Assembly (NCBI GenBank): GCA_944739405.2
Contig: OX123187.2
Coordinates: forward strand, 71,718,450-71,782,449
DNA: 64,000 nt
Direction: 5' to 3'
Source: Euclidia mi
Lineage: Eukaryota > Arthropoda > Insecta > Lepidoptera > Erebidae
Shown: piece by piece, positions 35,201 to 45,638 of the stretch
How positions within the stretch are numbered: the stretch's first letter is position 1
Layout of the letters: each line of letters begins with the position of its first letter
Notes under the pieces: generated by a model
Told to the model about the DNA's origin: nothing
Database searches by the model: none
Seen by the model: the letters and a program-made list of their open reading frames with translations, nothing else
Translations under genes and position numbers: made by a program

Positions 35201-35470
35201 ATAGCTCTCCGGATAGCCAAGCTGAAGTGGCAGTGGGCAGGGCACATAGCTCGAAGAACCGATGGCCGTTGGGGCAGAAAGGTTCTGGAGTGGCGGCCAC
35301 GTACCGGACGACGCAGCAGAGGTAGGCCCCCCGCAAGGTGGACCGACGACCTCGTCAAGATCGCGGGAGGCGGTTGGATGCGGGCGGCTCAAGACCGGTC
35401 TGTGTGGGGAGCCTTGGGGGAGGCCTATGTCCAGCAGTGGACGTCGTTTGGCTGATATGATGATGATACT
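32220..35470 (+). mobile_element. RTE-type non-LTR retrotransposon, apparently full length
   Basis: It has a GC-rich 5' UTR of about 230 bp (from about 32225), one long frame, and a very short 3' end made of TGATATGATGATGATA directly at the stop codon. A single frame and a tiny 3' UTR ending in a short microsatellite are characteristic of RTE elements. I could not identify a target duplication with confidence. Confidence 0.85.
32459..35455 (+). CDS. RTE-type endonuclease and reverse transcriptase, intact
   Basis: This single protein would nick the target and prime cDNA synthesis from it. Counting from the upstream in-frame GTG at 32450, the endonuclease shows LATLNTRTL (Asn 62), GLSEVRR (Glu 91), QVYAPTSS (Tyr 162), VMGDFNAKLG (Asp 197, Asn 199), EIDFIM and GRDHRMV. 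RT follows with YRPITLLSHVYKLFSRVI, EQAGFRKGYST, AFVDYEKAFDSI, GVRQGDVISPKLF and RFADDIVVM (about 747-755). The C-terminal region has LKWQWAGHIAR and RGRPPARW, seen in related insect proteins. About 998 codons from the first ATG (32459) have no stop or frameshift. GC content is well above the surroundings, consistent with recent arrival. Confidence 0.95.
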   Translation: MTNPPIMNHTYKNRPLVPGGPASPGYGSGHGNGGARGAKNLRKRSGYHHQRQLALATLNTRTLQTDEKIVELEEELSKLRWDIIGLSEVRRQGEDSIVLNSGNLLFYREGDQQSQGGVGFIVHKSLVTNVVNIGSVSSRVAYLILRISKRYSLKVIQVYAPTSSHPDEEVEAMYEDISRAIHGYKTHYTVVMGDFNAKLGKRDGDELRVVGQFVYGQRNSRGHLLASFMEKEGLFMVNFFFKKRECRKWTWVSPDGATKNEIDFIMSTKRQIFNDVSVINSLKVGRDHRMVRGTLNICTSLERSRLIKSTLRPAPVHIQNPESFQLELKNRFECLGECVDVDEYSNGFVDAVHKTGAKFFKPQKSKRTSKISDPTLELLEERRKMVLLSSDDMPKYRHLNRQISKSLTRDLRQYNTKRVRQAIEQNMGSKVFQRDLSVGQSQLTKLKTEDGRIVSSKPELLEEIERFYGQLYTTTQQRASTPASDPRAGLTRLYTEDIPDVSMHEISVALKQLKNNKAPGDDGITSELLKAGGAPAREALRKLFNFVILEGKTPQAWHRGVVVLFFKKGDKTLLKNYRPITLLSHVYKLFSRVITNRLESKLDDFQPPEQAGFRKGYSTIDHIHTLRQVIQKSEEYNQPLCLAFVDYEKAFDSIETWAVLQSLQRCRIDYRYIKVLKCLYENATMSVRLQDQSSKPIQLQRGVRQGDVISPKLFTTALEDVFKLLDWNGLGININDEYITHLRFADDIVVMAETMEDLGTMLDGLCRVSQQVGLKMNMDKTKIMSNVHVVPAPIQVGNSTLEVVDKYTYLGQVVQLGRSNFEKEVNRRIQLGWAAFGKLRHIFSSDIPQCLKTKVLDQCVLPVMTYGSETWSLTMGLIRRLKVTQRAMERAMLGVSLQDRIRNEEIRSRTKVADIALRIAKLKWQWAGHIARRTDGRWGRKVLEWRPRTGRRSRGRPPARWTDDLVKIAGGGWMRAAQDRSVWGALGEAYVQQWTSFG

Positions 35471-36464
35471 TTTACTAACAAACTTAACTATCATGTTGTA
35501 ATTACACACATAATGATCATAGATGACACCACATAATTATATAACCAGTTGTGGATGATCCCTGTTTTGTTTGGGACTACGTACAAAGGAGAGGTCAAGC
35601 TGTACACCGAAAACCACTCAACCGATTGTGGTGTAACATATACTATTTTATAGGGTTAAGTATCCTTTGTACATGAGTGTATGTTTTATTCAAATCAATT
35701 TCGACATTTTAGAGATCTTCAGCAATATAGGGAAAAGATGTCGGATTGACAGGTAGACAGATAGACAGACAGACAGACAGACATAAATTCTAAAAATTAT
35801 CAAGTATTGCTTTTTAGCATTTTCCTAGATTTTTTAGCTTATTTTCGTTAAAATATCTTTAATGTACAGACTTTTTCATCTCTACAGTTTTATTATAGTA
35901 TTATTAATATTATTATAGTATAGATTTGGTTGGCGATTGAAGGTATGATGTTATCTAATAAAATTAACTTGAGGTATCATAAATTAATTTTGTATTTTAT
36001 AGTTGCTAGTGTCAAAGTACTGTAAAAACATATTATATTTTAAGTATTATCATAACGTCACCCTACGAGCCACGGGTGCAGAGCAGGGGTCTTATATAAA
36101 AAAGTCAAGAGACAAAACACGAAAGACTACTCCGTAATTGTTTACCTAAAATTAATTGATCAGGTTTCATCGAATCATAAGAATTAATACTTCAAAATTT
36201 TCTGATAATACAGATGCGGCAAAAAAATAAGGACTGTTTACGAGCTTTCTAGAGCAGGCATACTTTTTTTTACTATTTGATGTATGCCATGAGTTAACTT
36301 AATATACAGTTATTCGATTTTCTAAGTGTATTCTAATGTTTTGCCGAAAACACTATTACATATTTTTTTAATTTCAGAACGTGTGTGAAGCTTCGAATCG
36401 GGTCGGCGTTTCGTATTTCTAGAAAATAGCGATAATAGTTCATTATCAACATAAACTATTGCAG
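35471..36464. other. AT-rich, short GACA simple repeat
   Basis: A (GACA)n tract lies at about 35745-35783. Otherwise nothing is seen. Confidence 0.5.
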
Positions 36465-36720
36465 TTTTGAGATTATTTGCTAAGAATTCGTGTGAGTGTG
36501 TGGGAAACTCTGGTGTCGTAGTTTTCAGACCACCTGAAGGCCTCCGACATGGCCTAACGATCCTTATCCTTAGACAAGAACCGGGACCGACAGCTTTACG
36601 TGCCCTCCGAAGCACGGTAGCGCTCAGATGGTCACCCATCCAAGTGGTGACCTGTGCAAGCGTTGCTTAACTTTTCCGATCTATTACGAACTGCAAGCCA
36701 AGTCTCGCTATGAGCGCTAC
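36465..36720 (-). repeat. dispersed repeat related to the tRNA-SINE group
   Basis: It contains 'gggaccgacagctttacgtg' and 'cctccgaagcacgg', phrases shared with 40930, 41680 and 54830 (inverse). These copies define a family with a conserved core of about 60 bp. Confidence 0.6.
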
Positions 36721-36954
36721 AATAGTATTCAAATTAAACAATATTATAAATAGAATGATGTGTCTTGTAAGCGTAAAGCATTTGCGGTAGGTATCAGGTT
36801 CATGGTTGGTTCAAGTACTTAATGTTTCAATACAACTACATACTGTTAATAAGGTAGCGCTATCAAATAGTCATGATAAACGTTTCATATCACATTACAA
36901 TGTTGCAACCCGAGCATTCTATTTTAAAATGTTAAAAGGTAATTTATTTAAGGA

Positions 36955-37500
36955 TGAAACTAATTGTTTTTACCCGACTACGGCGAAGCCAAAAGGAAGG
37001 GTAATGTTTTTGGTAGTCTATGTATGTATGTTTGTATGTTCCACCGTAGCGCCTAAACTACTGAACCGATTTTAATAAATGGGGTGTCAATAGAATCGTA
37101 ATAATAGCCTGGGTGACATAGGCTATATAAATTTTATCAAAATTTTTCTATTATGGAATTAATACTTCAGATTCCGACCTAAAAAAACTAAACTGAGATA
37201 ATCAATACGTGTTTGGTATCAAATGAAAGGTATTGGAGAGCACGTTACAAATGTATACATATATTATACTGTTTGAGTCATAATATAAGTTTAAAACGTG
37301 GTTTTACTTAAAATTTGCGCGGGTCCGACGCTTTGCGTTAGGTACCTATTTTTCTTTCTGTCTTCCTTTACATATGACAATGTAAATTATGCACGGTTAG
37401 TTTATATGCCCCATCGGGATAGGGAAAAGGATTAAATAAAAAAATAAGTTTAAAAACTATAACCCGACTACATCAAAAAGGCGGTCTGAAAAGAACGAAA
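36955..37500 (+). repeat. dispersed repeat starting TACCCGACTACGGCGAAGCC
   Basis: It has the opening seen in many moth repeats (tacccgactacggcgaag, then ccgtagcgcctaaactactg). A related 'acccgactacatcaaaaagg' appears at 37461. There is no coding capacity; boundaries are approximate. Confidence 0.5.
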
Positions 37501-38600
37501 CAAGGAAATAGTGCATTCAGATATAAAGCTAGAGCCGCGGTCTCTCATAATGTATACACATTCCTTTGATAATTTTGCTAGTATTCAGAATATCTATAAT
37601 ATAATTTGTTTATATAATTCACATCAAATCTTATATCATAATAGGTACGATGCACCGCCATAGTAGGTATTATTCATACACGTATATACAATTGTACATA
37701 TTATGCTTGCATAGTAACAGTTCATCGCAATGTAGGTAACTGTATGAAATATATGCAGGCATGCAGTTTACAATTCTTACTTAATTTTATTATATTGAAC
37801 TGTATGGCTACTAGCGACAGAGAGATTGCCAAACAAAAATGTTCAAAATTAAAGTTTTAAAGAAGTATGTTTTATTAAAGATGGGTAATTAATTTTTTTA
37901 CTTGCTCACGCTCGTGATTGAGGAATATTTCTGGTAAATTATTGACTTGTTTAATGTTAGCTTTTATTCTATAACTAACTATGCGTTCTTTAAACAAAGC
38001 TTTTATAACTTCAATGTTATGATTAAGAAGAGTCGAACTTTTGTTTTTATGTAGGTACATTACTACGTAAATGACCAGACCACCGATTTTTGTTTACAAA
38101 TATATTGCAAACCGAACAGCAAGGCATTGTAAATACTATTGCAATACTAGATCTTATACAACATGTAACAAGTTTATATGCACATCCTGAAAGTACTTTG
38201 TTCAGAATTGGCTACTGAATCCATTTCCGTAATTTATAATATTGTTTATTTTTAGTCCTAAAATAATTAAAATAACGTAAATTGTAGTCACTCATTTCTT
38301 AAAAAAAATTGCTATTCGAAAATAAACCTTAAATCAAAGCAGAACGGCTTCTTTTTAAATGCATTTGTAAAATGGTCCCACGTTGACTTACACAAACGCA
38401 TACATTAATAAAACACAATAGACGGCAAAAGACAATAGTACACTATTGACCACCAAAATATCTATCATCTATCTCTCACTAACGTAGGTAATAAACAACG
38501 GGCAAGAGCGAGACATAATGTCTCGCTCGCGCTGGCGCATGACAAGCGAAGCTGGCGATGCGCTTAGACATGTTATGACATGATTGACATGACAAGTACA
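37501..38600. other. non-coding; small dyad at 38512-38531
   Basis: GCGAGACATAATGTCTCGC (about 38512-38530) is a perfect dyad next to a GC-rich patch. No other feature is visible. Confidence 0.4.
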
Positions 38601-38819
38601 ACCGGGAATATTTATCTATCAGTGAGTGCTGTGAAAACTGTTTGTTAAAGTTCACTTGTTTACAAAACGTGTACTTATAATTTAATAATTATCAACAAGA
38701 CGGTGCCGGTGGAATGTTCGACATCATCTTGATGTTGACTTGACACCCCTGGGCTTTCTCATTGTAGAGAAATATTTAATCACTAGTTTATTGTGGCGAG
38801 ATTAAGATACTAGCTGCTT

Positions 38820-38895
38820 TTGAAACAGTGAAAAGATGTGATTTGTGACTAAACAGTGCAGTGATAAGTGGACTAAAGAAATATGATTCAAGCCT
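38820..38895 (+). other. candidate first exon (start codon plus donor)
   Basis: The sequence AATATGATTCAAGCCT|GTAAGT has a start codon in fair context (38883), four codons and a consensus donor at 38896. This is the kind of first coding exon often seen in insect genes with long introns. No downstream exon was found, so it may be chance. Confidence 0.25.
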
Positions 38896-40470
38896 GTAAG
38901 TTATTTGATTATCCTATTACTTATTGTAACTATTTTGATTCACAACTTTAAACACGCCGTTCTTGTTTATTTCTCTCATTGATATTCTTTTAGGTACTTT
39001 ATCGATCATTAATGCCAACTAGGTATGATTAAGTTATGATAGTCACAATAGTCACTTACGACGTTAAGGAACAATAGATCGTGCATGTTAATAACAAACC
39101 ATAACTAATTCGATCACTGTCCACTCCATAGCCTAAAAGTGTGATGGAAAGAAATACTCATATCTTTGGTAATATCAACAGTGGTCGACAAATTATTCAA
39201 ACATCATTTTTGTAAACCCCACTATCGAAGTATGGTTTACAGACTGAATTTCAAACATATTGTTACATTGTATCGTATTTCGTTCCTATCAGATAGCTGT
39301 TGTTTGTTTACCATAGCAACCGTTTCGTTTGTGTGCGTGCGCAGATTTACAGTAACCACGCTTTTCACTTTTAATTGAGTTTATACTTTCTTCAAAAAAC
39401 AATATTTACGCAAATAAAAAAAATTGTTCAATGCATGCATTATAATTGTAACAAGGTATTCTAATTGGGGTGTCTGAGGATGTGCGTTATTTCCGATACA
39501 CGTTGTATAATAAAAAGATGATAACATGTATAGGTATGAAAATAGCAGCTAAACAAGTATTCTGAGTCTTATTAATAATGTTCTTTAGACAACAAACACA
39601 TATGTATAACTATTCGAGGGTTCACGGGCAAAATGTATTAAGCGACATTTTTTAAACTTTACAGGAGAGCGTTTCAAAGTTTCAATTTTACGAAAAAAAA
39701 TCGTTATAAAAAAAGTATAAGGTTATTAACGAAAATGTGACTGAAGTTGATTTCCATGACAAAAGCTGCATAATTGAGTATAGTTTTCATTTCTTTTAAG
39801 CTACTATTAATGGAAATAAAAGTCGCTTGATACAATATTACCCCACTTGACTTTTATTTAGAAACAGGCTAAATGATATAAGTGCCATAAATTTCACAAT
39901 ACAGTTATAGGAAAAACGATTTAAGCGACACTCTGGCATTATTTTGTGTAAGGCTAAATATATGAACAACCATTGGAATACTAAAAAAAAATCAGGCTAA
40001 TCGGTTTAAGCAATCGAAATATCATAAAGTAGTTGCAGACTAAAATGATTTATGTAGCACTTTTCTCTAAAAGTAAATTGTTTGAAATAACAATTAATTT
40101 GTATGTATAATTAGGATTGGCGGTTAGATCAACATTAATTTGGACCATTGTTTATTTCCTACCAATGAAAAATCTAAAGAAATTTTAAAATAAAACAAAT
40201 ACGTGTTTAAAATCAGACAAGTGATCGTTTTTATTATAACAGTGGCCAACATTAACATTTTTCGCTATTTTTTGAAAAATATTCAGCCAACAAGAAATAC
40301 TTATTTTTTTAGATAAATTACATCCAGAAAAATCATCGTACTCATCACCCCACAATTATTTCTGGATGATTTGATTCTGATAAGATATTTTTTTTGTTTT
40401 TTTTTTGTCTGTTCAGTTCCATATCCGTGGATGTCACTGTAAGCAGAAATTTCCAAAAAAGAATTTAGTT
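38896..40470. other. AT-rich, no feature seen
   Basis: No convincing exon or repeat was found. A T-rich run lies at about 40390. Confidence 0.4.
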
Positions 40471-40715
40471 TACGCATGCCAATGTCATTGCTAAGCATGA
40501 AGCCTGGGGTTTGATTCCCAGGTCGAGAACAGTGTTCTAAAGTTTTTTTCATATAGAAATTCTCAGTAGCACCGCAGTCTGGAATTGTGCCTAGTAAGTG
40601 GCAACAGGCACATCCCATGTTTCATGTGATAATATAACTGGTAAAAAAGTGTGTCAAATATCTCTGCCCTCTACACTTCTACCTCTCCAGAGAAATACAG
40701 GCGTAAATTTATGTT
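40470..40715 (+). mobile_element. tRNA-derived SINE, degraded
   Basis: A B-box-like GGTTTGATTCCC (about 40509-40520) is followed by a body ending 'ctctccagagaaatacaggc' and TTATGTTATG. The latter matches the tail type of the SINE at 17755. Confidence 0.6.
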
Positions 40716-40864
40716 ATGTCAATTACTTAGTTTAGGACTTTAGATTATGTGTAATAACAGTCATCATTATCCTAGCATTATTCATGGTTGCATCCTCTGC
40801 TATTTGCTTAGGAGCCCAGGGCCCGATATCTTGTCGAACCTGATAAGGTGCAATATGTACCTAC

Positions 40865-41130
40865 GGGATTCTATGGGATAACTATGTTCTTTGGTTAGTG
40901 TCAGGATATTTGAGGGTGCTGACTCTCCGTACCGACTGTCAAACATCTTCATGACAGTCGGGACCGACGGCTTAACGCGCCCTCCAAAGCACTATACAAG
41001 CAATTATTTTCAGGTAAATACGCACATAACGTTAATAAGACTACAAGTTGTTCAAAGTTATTGGTGTGTGCCAGATTTCGAAACCGAGACCCTCTGCATT
41101 GCAGTCTGTTGGTCTCACCCCTAGACTATC
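40865..41130 (-). mobile_element. tRNA-derived SINE, minus strand
   Basis: Read in reverse it starts GGCAGCGATAGTCTAGGGG, has a B-box relative near 41085, and then the 'gtcggtcccgactgtc' body. The next family member is at 41485. Confidence 0.6.
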
Positions 41131-41204
41131 GCTGCCAGTAATGTTTGCAAAATGTGCAATAACACTATCTGTGTTCAATTCAGTTGATAGCGCATACATA
41201 CACT

Positions 41205-41460
41205 TACATAGTCTCACGCCTGTAACCCCGAAGAGGTAGGCAGAGGTGTATTGCTACACCCACTTTTCGCCAGATTTATTTTATTCCCACGTAATAATTG
41301 GCGCGCCTATTGCCGTACCGGGCACATTCCAGAATCCGTGCTGTTACTGTGAATTTCCTAACAGAAAAACCCAATAACATATTGCCCGACCCGGGAATCG
41401 AACATGAGACTTCCCAATCCTACGCGCACATTTTTGCCGCAAGACCAACGAGGCAGTCAG
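41205..41460 (-). mobile_element. tRNA-derived SINE, minus strand
   Basis: The inverse of GTTCGATTCCCGGGTCGGGC (B box, about 41388-41407) and of CTCTGCCTACCTCTTCGGGG (about 41226-41245) gives the same head-and-tail order as the SINE at 17755. Confidence 0.75.
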
Positions 41461-41484
41461 TAATAGTTCTGCTGATCATCATCC

Positions 41485-41850
41485 TCTTAGCGTTATCCCA
41501 GTTTCAATCTGGGGTCCACTTTCTAGTCTAACCGGATTTGGCTGAATATTAGCTTTTCCACAGAGCGACTGCCTGTCTGACCTCCGCAACCCGAAGGGAT
41601 AGCGATATTCCTTGGTTTATACTAGTGTTAGTTTATTAAGAAGGTCCTGACACTAACGACTGTCAAAGATGTTCATGACAACCGGGACCGACGGCTTAAC
41701 GTGCTCTCCGAGGCACGGGACAAGCGATAATTAACAATTCAATACGCACATAACTCCGAAAAGTCATTGGTGCGCGCCGTGGATTCAAACCCGATACCCT
41801 CTGCATGATAGTCTGTTGGTATATCCACTCGGCTATCGCTGCCTTCCAGT
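41485..41850 (-). mobile_element. tRNA-derived SINE, minus strand, long copy
   Basis: In reverse it reads GGCAGCGATAGCCGAGTGG (A box) and GGGTATCGGGTTTGAATCC (B box). A body follows with 'gccgtcggtcccggttgtc' and the ending 'agctaatattcagccaaatc'. It is the most complete member of its family here; relatives are at 40865 and 56107. Confidence 0.75.
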
Positions 41851-42217
41851 AATAGTTCTGCTGATAGTAACACTAAATTATAGATTTTAATAAACACAAA
41901 CAACTACCTACTATTTATTAAGGAAACATTTAAAAACCAATTATGTAAGTAAGTACTTATCTATAATATTTTTTTGTTTAAGCATCGAAATATATATGGC
42001 AAATAATACTTTCAATTCAGTTTTACACTCTCAAAATAGTAGATACTATAATAAAATTATGTTTATTCAATGTGAACATTCTAATTCACAATAATAAATA
42101 CTGTCTGATCGAGTGTATGAGACACGTCGTGTAGACTGTTTATATTTCGAATACATTTTACAGTAAGTTAATAATACAATAAATTAATCACCTTTTTATG
42201 TTTTTTTTTATTTTATA

Positions 42218-42290
42218 GACTCACGCCTGTATCCCCGAAGGGGTAGGCAGAGGTGTAATATTACACCCACATTTCGCTATGAACTTTTAG
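42218..42290 (-). repeat. SINE 3' fragment, minus strand
   Basis: It holds TCCCCGAAGGGGTAGGCAGA and TTACACCCAC, the inverse of the 3' part of the 17755 SINE. The head is missing. Confidence 0.7.
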
Positions 42291-42357
42291 GTCCCTAAAA
42301 GTTCACCTTTTTAATGTATTGATAATTTCTTTATGAATTTCTTCAAATTATAATTAG

Positions 42358-42592
42358 ACTAGCCGTTTCCCGCAGTTTCACCCGCGTCCTGAGGAAACTA
42401 CTTCGCGTACCCGAAAAACCCAAATATCTTACGGACTCCTATTTTTCTAAAATAAAATATAGCCTATGTTACTCGCAGATAATGTAGCTTTCTAATGGTG
42501 TAAGATTTTTTTAAATCGGTCCAGTAGTTTTTGAGTTTATCCATTACAAACAAACAAACAAAAATACAAAATTTTCCTCTTTATAATATTAT
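42358..42592 (+). repeat. dispersed lepidopteran-type repeat, copy 3
   Basis: This is the same sequence as 4079 and 4668, with few changes (CCCGCAG in the head, cggactcctattttt). Confidence 0.8.
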
Positions 42593-43439
42593 AAATAAAA
42601 AAAAAATAATATATAATTAGATAGTGTAGATGTAGATTATACACAATTTTACGCCACAACAACGCAATATTTCTATAACCAGGTGATGATTTTGTCCAAA
42701 TAACACATAACATGTCCATACTCGTACACGGTTCACGGCGATTGAAGCACCGCGGGGGCACGCGCGTTACTCACACACAAGTTTTCTTGGTATGGAGAGA
42801 TATAAGTATATAATAAGAATGTGATTTGCAGAGGAAATATAAACTTGATTATATCAATAAAATACTTATTTTTGTTTTTATAAACATATTCTGTTAGATT
42901 TCCATTCTGCTGTGAAGCACTGCCCAAAGAGCCAATAACAAAAAAATATCAATTAATATCATTCACTTATTATTGAAATGATAATATTATAAAACTTATA
43001 TTAAAAGTTATTTTTAACAAAGTATTCATATTTCAACAAAATAAGTATTGTGTACAATCTACACGTGAGCGTACCTGCAAAAATCATAATTGTCGATTAC
43101 AGCAACTTTAGGTAAGGTTAGCATAAATATTATGTTTTCTTAATAAACGGTATCATTGTAGCATGTTAATAACATAGTGTATTTAGGTTCTTAGTTTGTG
43201 TCAGCCCTAAGGCTTTTCGCTGTATCGACACTCGATGTGCGTCAACAAATATTACGTTTGCATTTTGCATTGATATAATACGTACAAAACAAAAAGTTTA
43301 TTTACATGCTTGAACTAAATCAATTGCGTCAATTTTAAATGTAAAGCATTTTACCGCCTTTGTGGTTCATAAACCATATGTGTTCGAAATATTTATCAGT
43401 CTACACGAACGATTACATTGAAGAGAGAAGAAGTACGTC
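42593..43439. other. AT-rich, no supported gene
   Basis: A GC-rich patch at 42730-42775 carries two small minus-strand frames that I do not support. The rest is non-coding. Confidence 0.4.
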
Positions 43440-45160
43440 GCGATCGGTCATTAATTAGTATACCGCGAGTTGTTGAATCACTGTCGCTCAGTGGATTAAA
43501 GGATAGTTGTTAATTGACACCGTTCCCATCCGTCAACTACCACTCCGAGACCAGTAACTGCTGTGCCTGCCAGTACACTGTTGGATAACAGTCCACATCA
43601 TAGGTAAAGATAAAATAAACAAACTTTTCACCAACAAGATGTAAGTATAAGTAACTTAAAAAATGTAGACTAGTGAGTCACTAGTAAGTAATCCTTTGAC
43701 ATAGAGTTTGTGTTTTTATTACAGGTCCGATTCTGATTATTATGATGACTATCAAGTGGTGCCAGCTGCTGAGAATAAATCGAAAGCCGTTCACTAGCTC
43801 GAAAGCCGTTCACAAGCTACACGAAACGCAAGTCGAGTTCATCAACAAATTCAACTCGTACCAGGTAAATAACTTTGTGTTGTTTTAACTAAACTTAAAC
43901 AGATTTATTAAATTAGATTAAAGGTTTAAATTTGTTAAAAGTGTTATAAACATTGTTAACATCGAGCTCTGTCTCACATAGGTAGTTAGCATACTAGTTG
44001 ACTCCAAATTCTATATTCTCAGTAGGTAGTTTTTGAATGATGACTGTAGATGCATACATACAAAATTCCAAAACTGTTGTTTTGGCTTATGTTGCTCTAA
44101 TAAAGATTCCATAATACCATTATTTAGTTAACAATGTTCATATATGTCTTATATATGTATTATATAGATATAATTAATACTGTGTAATATTTGTTTCAGT
44201 ATTGTCGTCATCGAGTTATCAACGTGTTTGATTAATGTAAAATGTAAGTTTAAAACATTTCAATAATTGTAACGCCCAAACTTCCATGCCGTTCGTATCG
44301 TAATATAGTAATCAAATATTTTATGTGTTCATTACAGGTCTGACTCTGAGCTAGAATACCATCAGCCGACTGTAACCGCTGAACAGAAGACAAAAGTCGG
44401 TCGCAAATCCTCGGCAAACAACAGTGGGAAACGCAAGTCGCAGACTTCGTCAACATCTCGTTCAAGGTATATATTGTTCAGGAATATTTTAATCTTTATG
44501 TCTTACGATATAGATAAAGTTAGTTACCGAAATTCGGCACATCAAATCAATAACGTTATTTAACTGCCTGTTCCGATAAATAATTCTATTTCATTAGATA
44601 TTTATTTCCGTTTCATAAACTTACCTATAAACATATGTAATTACGAGTTAATAAGAGTTTTGTCTGTGTTAGTAATCAGTAGGTATAGCAAATACCAGCA
44701 AATTTGTCTTCATGTATTGTTTAAAATTATCAGTCACAGTTGTTGAGAACAATGTATTATATAAGTTTCAGGCTTCTTAATTATCTGACTAAATGAAATA
44801 ATAGGTATTTTCGCTATTGTTTCAGTAAAATGGCTTCTGCTGATAGCGATTTATTCGGTATCAGTAAGAGACACGGCTCTGACGTTGAGTTCGAGGAAGG
44901 CTCATCTGGCAAAATTACTTGTCTGTCACCATACTTTGTGAATCGCGTGGCCAACGGTTGCGAGCTGCGCACGGCGAGTACCAACGCACATAGACTGCAA
45001 GGTATACAAGGCTGACGACGCCCGCACCACCGAATCTCTAGAGCTGTGGCGGAAGGCGCTCGTTCGAAACAAGTTTCAGACGGATACGGATTCACCGCAG
45101 TGGCGAAAACTACTAGAATTTGTGCGTTCGACTGACATATTGTTCCCCGATATACCGTGA
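43440..45160 (+). pseudogene. small multi-exon gene of unknown function at the right end of the large element
   Basis: Exons inferred from splice signals: 5' exon ending AAGAT at 43640; 43725-43864; 44200-44243 ending AAAAT; 44338-44466; 44826-45160; then AATAAA at 45171. The start codon is split by an intron: AT|gtaagt with G from the next exon, giving MSDS in both copies, so exons 1-2 and 3-4 look like a duplicated pair. The protein would be about 155 residues: a basic serine-rich segment (GRKSSANNSGKRKS), an acidic stretch (DVEFEEGSSGK) and a C-terminal part (LELWRKALVRNKF) ending FPDIP. A 19-nt tandem duplication breaks exon 2 (stop at about 43791), and a 1-nt shift near 45000 breaks the last exon. 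The family was not recognised. It may be cargo or a gene of the element. Confidence 0.5.
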
Positions 45161-45170
45161 TTGTATGATA

Positions 45171-45176
45171 AATAAA
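45171..45176 (+). terminator. polyadenylation signal of the small multi-exon gene
   Basis: AATAAA lies 11 nt after the inferred stop codon TGA (45158-45160). Confidence 0.4.
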
Positions 45177-45508
45177 TAAACTATGTTTTAATCGCTTATG
45201 ATTTAGGTACAATCGCCTTATTATTTCCATACTACTTAATTGATAATATCAAAGTCCATACAACGATCTAACACAATAGTTGAATCGCGTTCTGATCATC
45301 GAATCGTTGCTATAGGTTAGAAGTGCACTATGAAGTTAGTACATTAATGGACGTACGTCAAGTACCTAGGTACAGTGTAGATCATAATTACGCATTCTAT
45401 AGCACTATACTGAGTGAGGTGTACTAGCATGAAAAGTGGTCGAGTACAGTAATTAATACGGTAATACCAACAAGTGATTGAAAACGATCGGCGTACAGTA
45501 ATACAGGT

Positions 45509-45632
45509 ATGTGATATCCGAGGCGATCATATATTATTGGGCATTCTATACCACTATCGGCTGCGAGGCGAGTGCACCTACTCGCCTCGTAACTTGCCGA
45601 TAGTGGAATAGAATGCCCAATAATATACTACT
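45509..45632 (-). repeat. right terminal inverted repeat of the large element
   Basis: Read from 45632 inward it repeats the left end (AGTAGTATATTATTGGGC) for 124 bp, then diverges after CACAT. It lacks the GCTG present in the left copy, so its inner palindrome is imperfect. Confidence 0.88.
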
Positions 45633-45638
45633 GAAGAC

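Larger units (their letters stand above)
19976..45632. mobile_element. 25.7-kb element with terminal inverted repeats and 6-bp target duplication
   Basis: The ends are inverted copies (19976-20103 and 45509-45632) starting AGTAGTATATTATTGGGC. GAAGAC immediately precedes the left end (19970-19975) and follows the right end (45633-45638). Just inside the ends, 20558-20615 and 45405-45465 are also inverted relatives (ctcgaccac, tagtac). A 6-bp duplication, AG-starting ends and this size are features of Polinton/Maverick DNA transposons. However, no DNA polymerase B, integrase, ATPase or capsid frame was recognised here. About 8 kb of the interior is later LINE and SINE insertion, leaving a core of about 17 kb. 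It could be a decayed or non-autonomous Polinton, or another giant transposon with cargo. Confidence 0.65.

Noticed and set aside
33430..35509. Several minus-strand frames of 70-150 codons
   Set aside because: They are antisense shadows of the intact RTE coding region.
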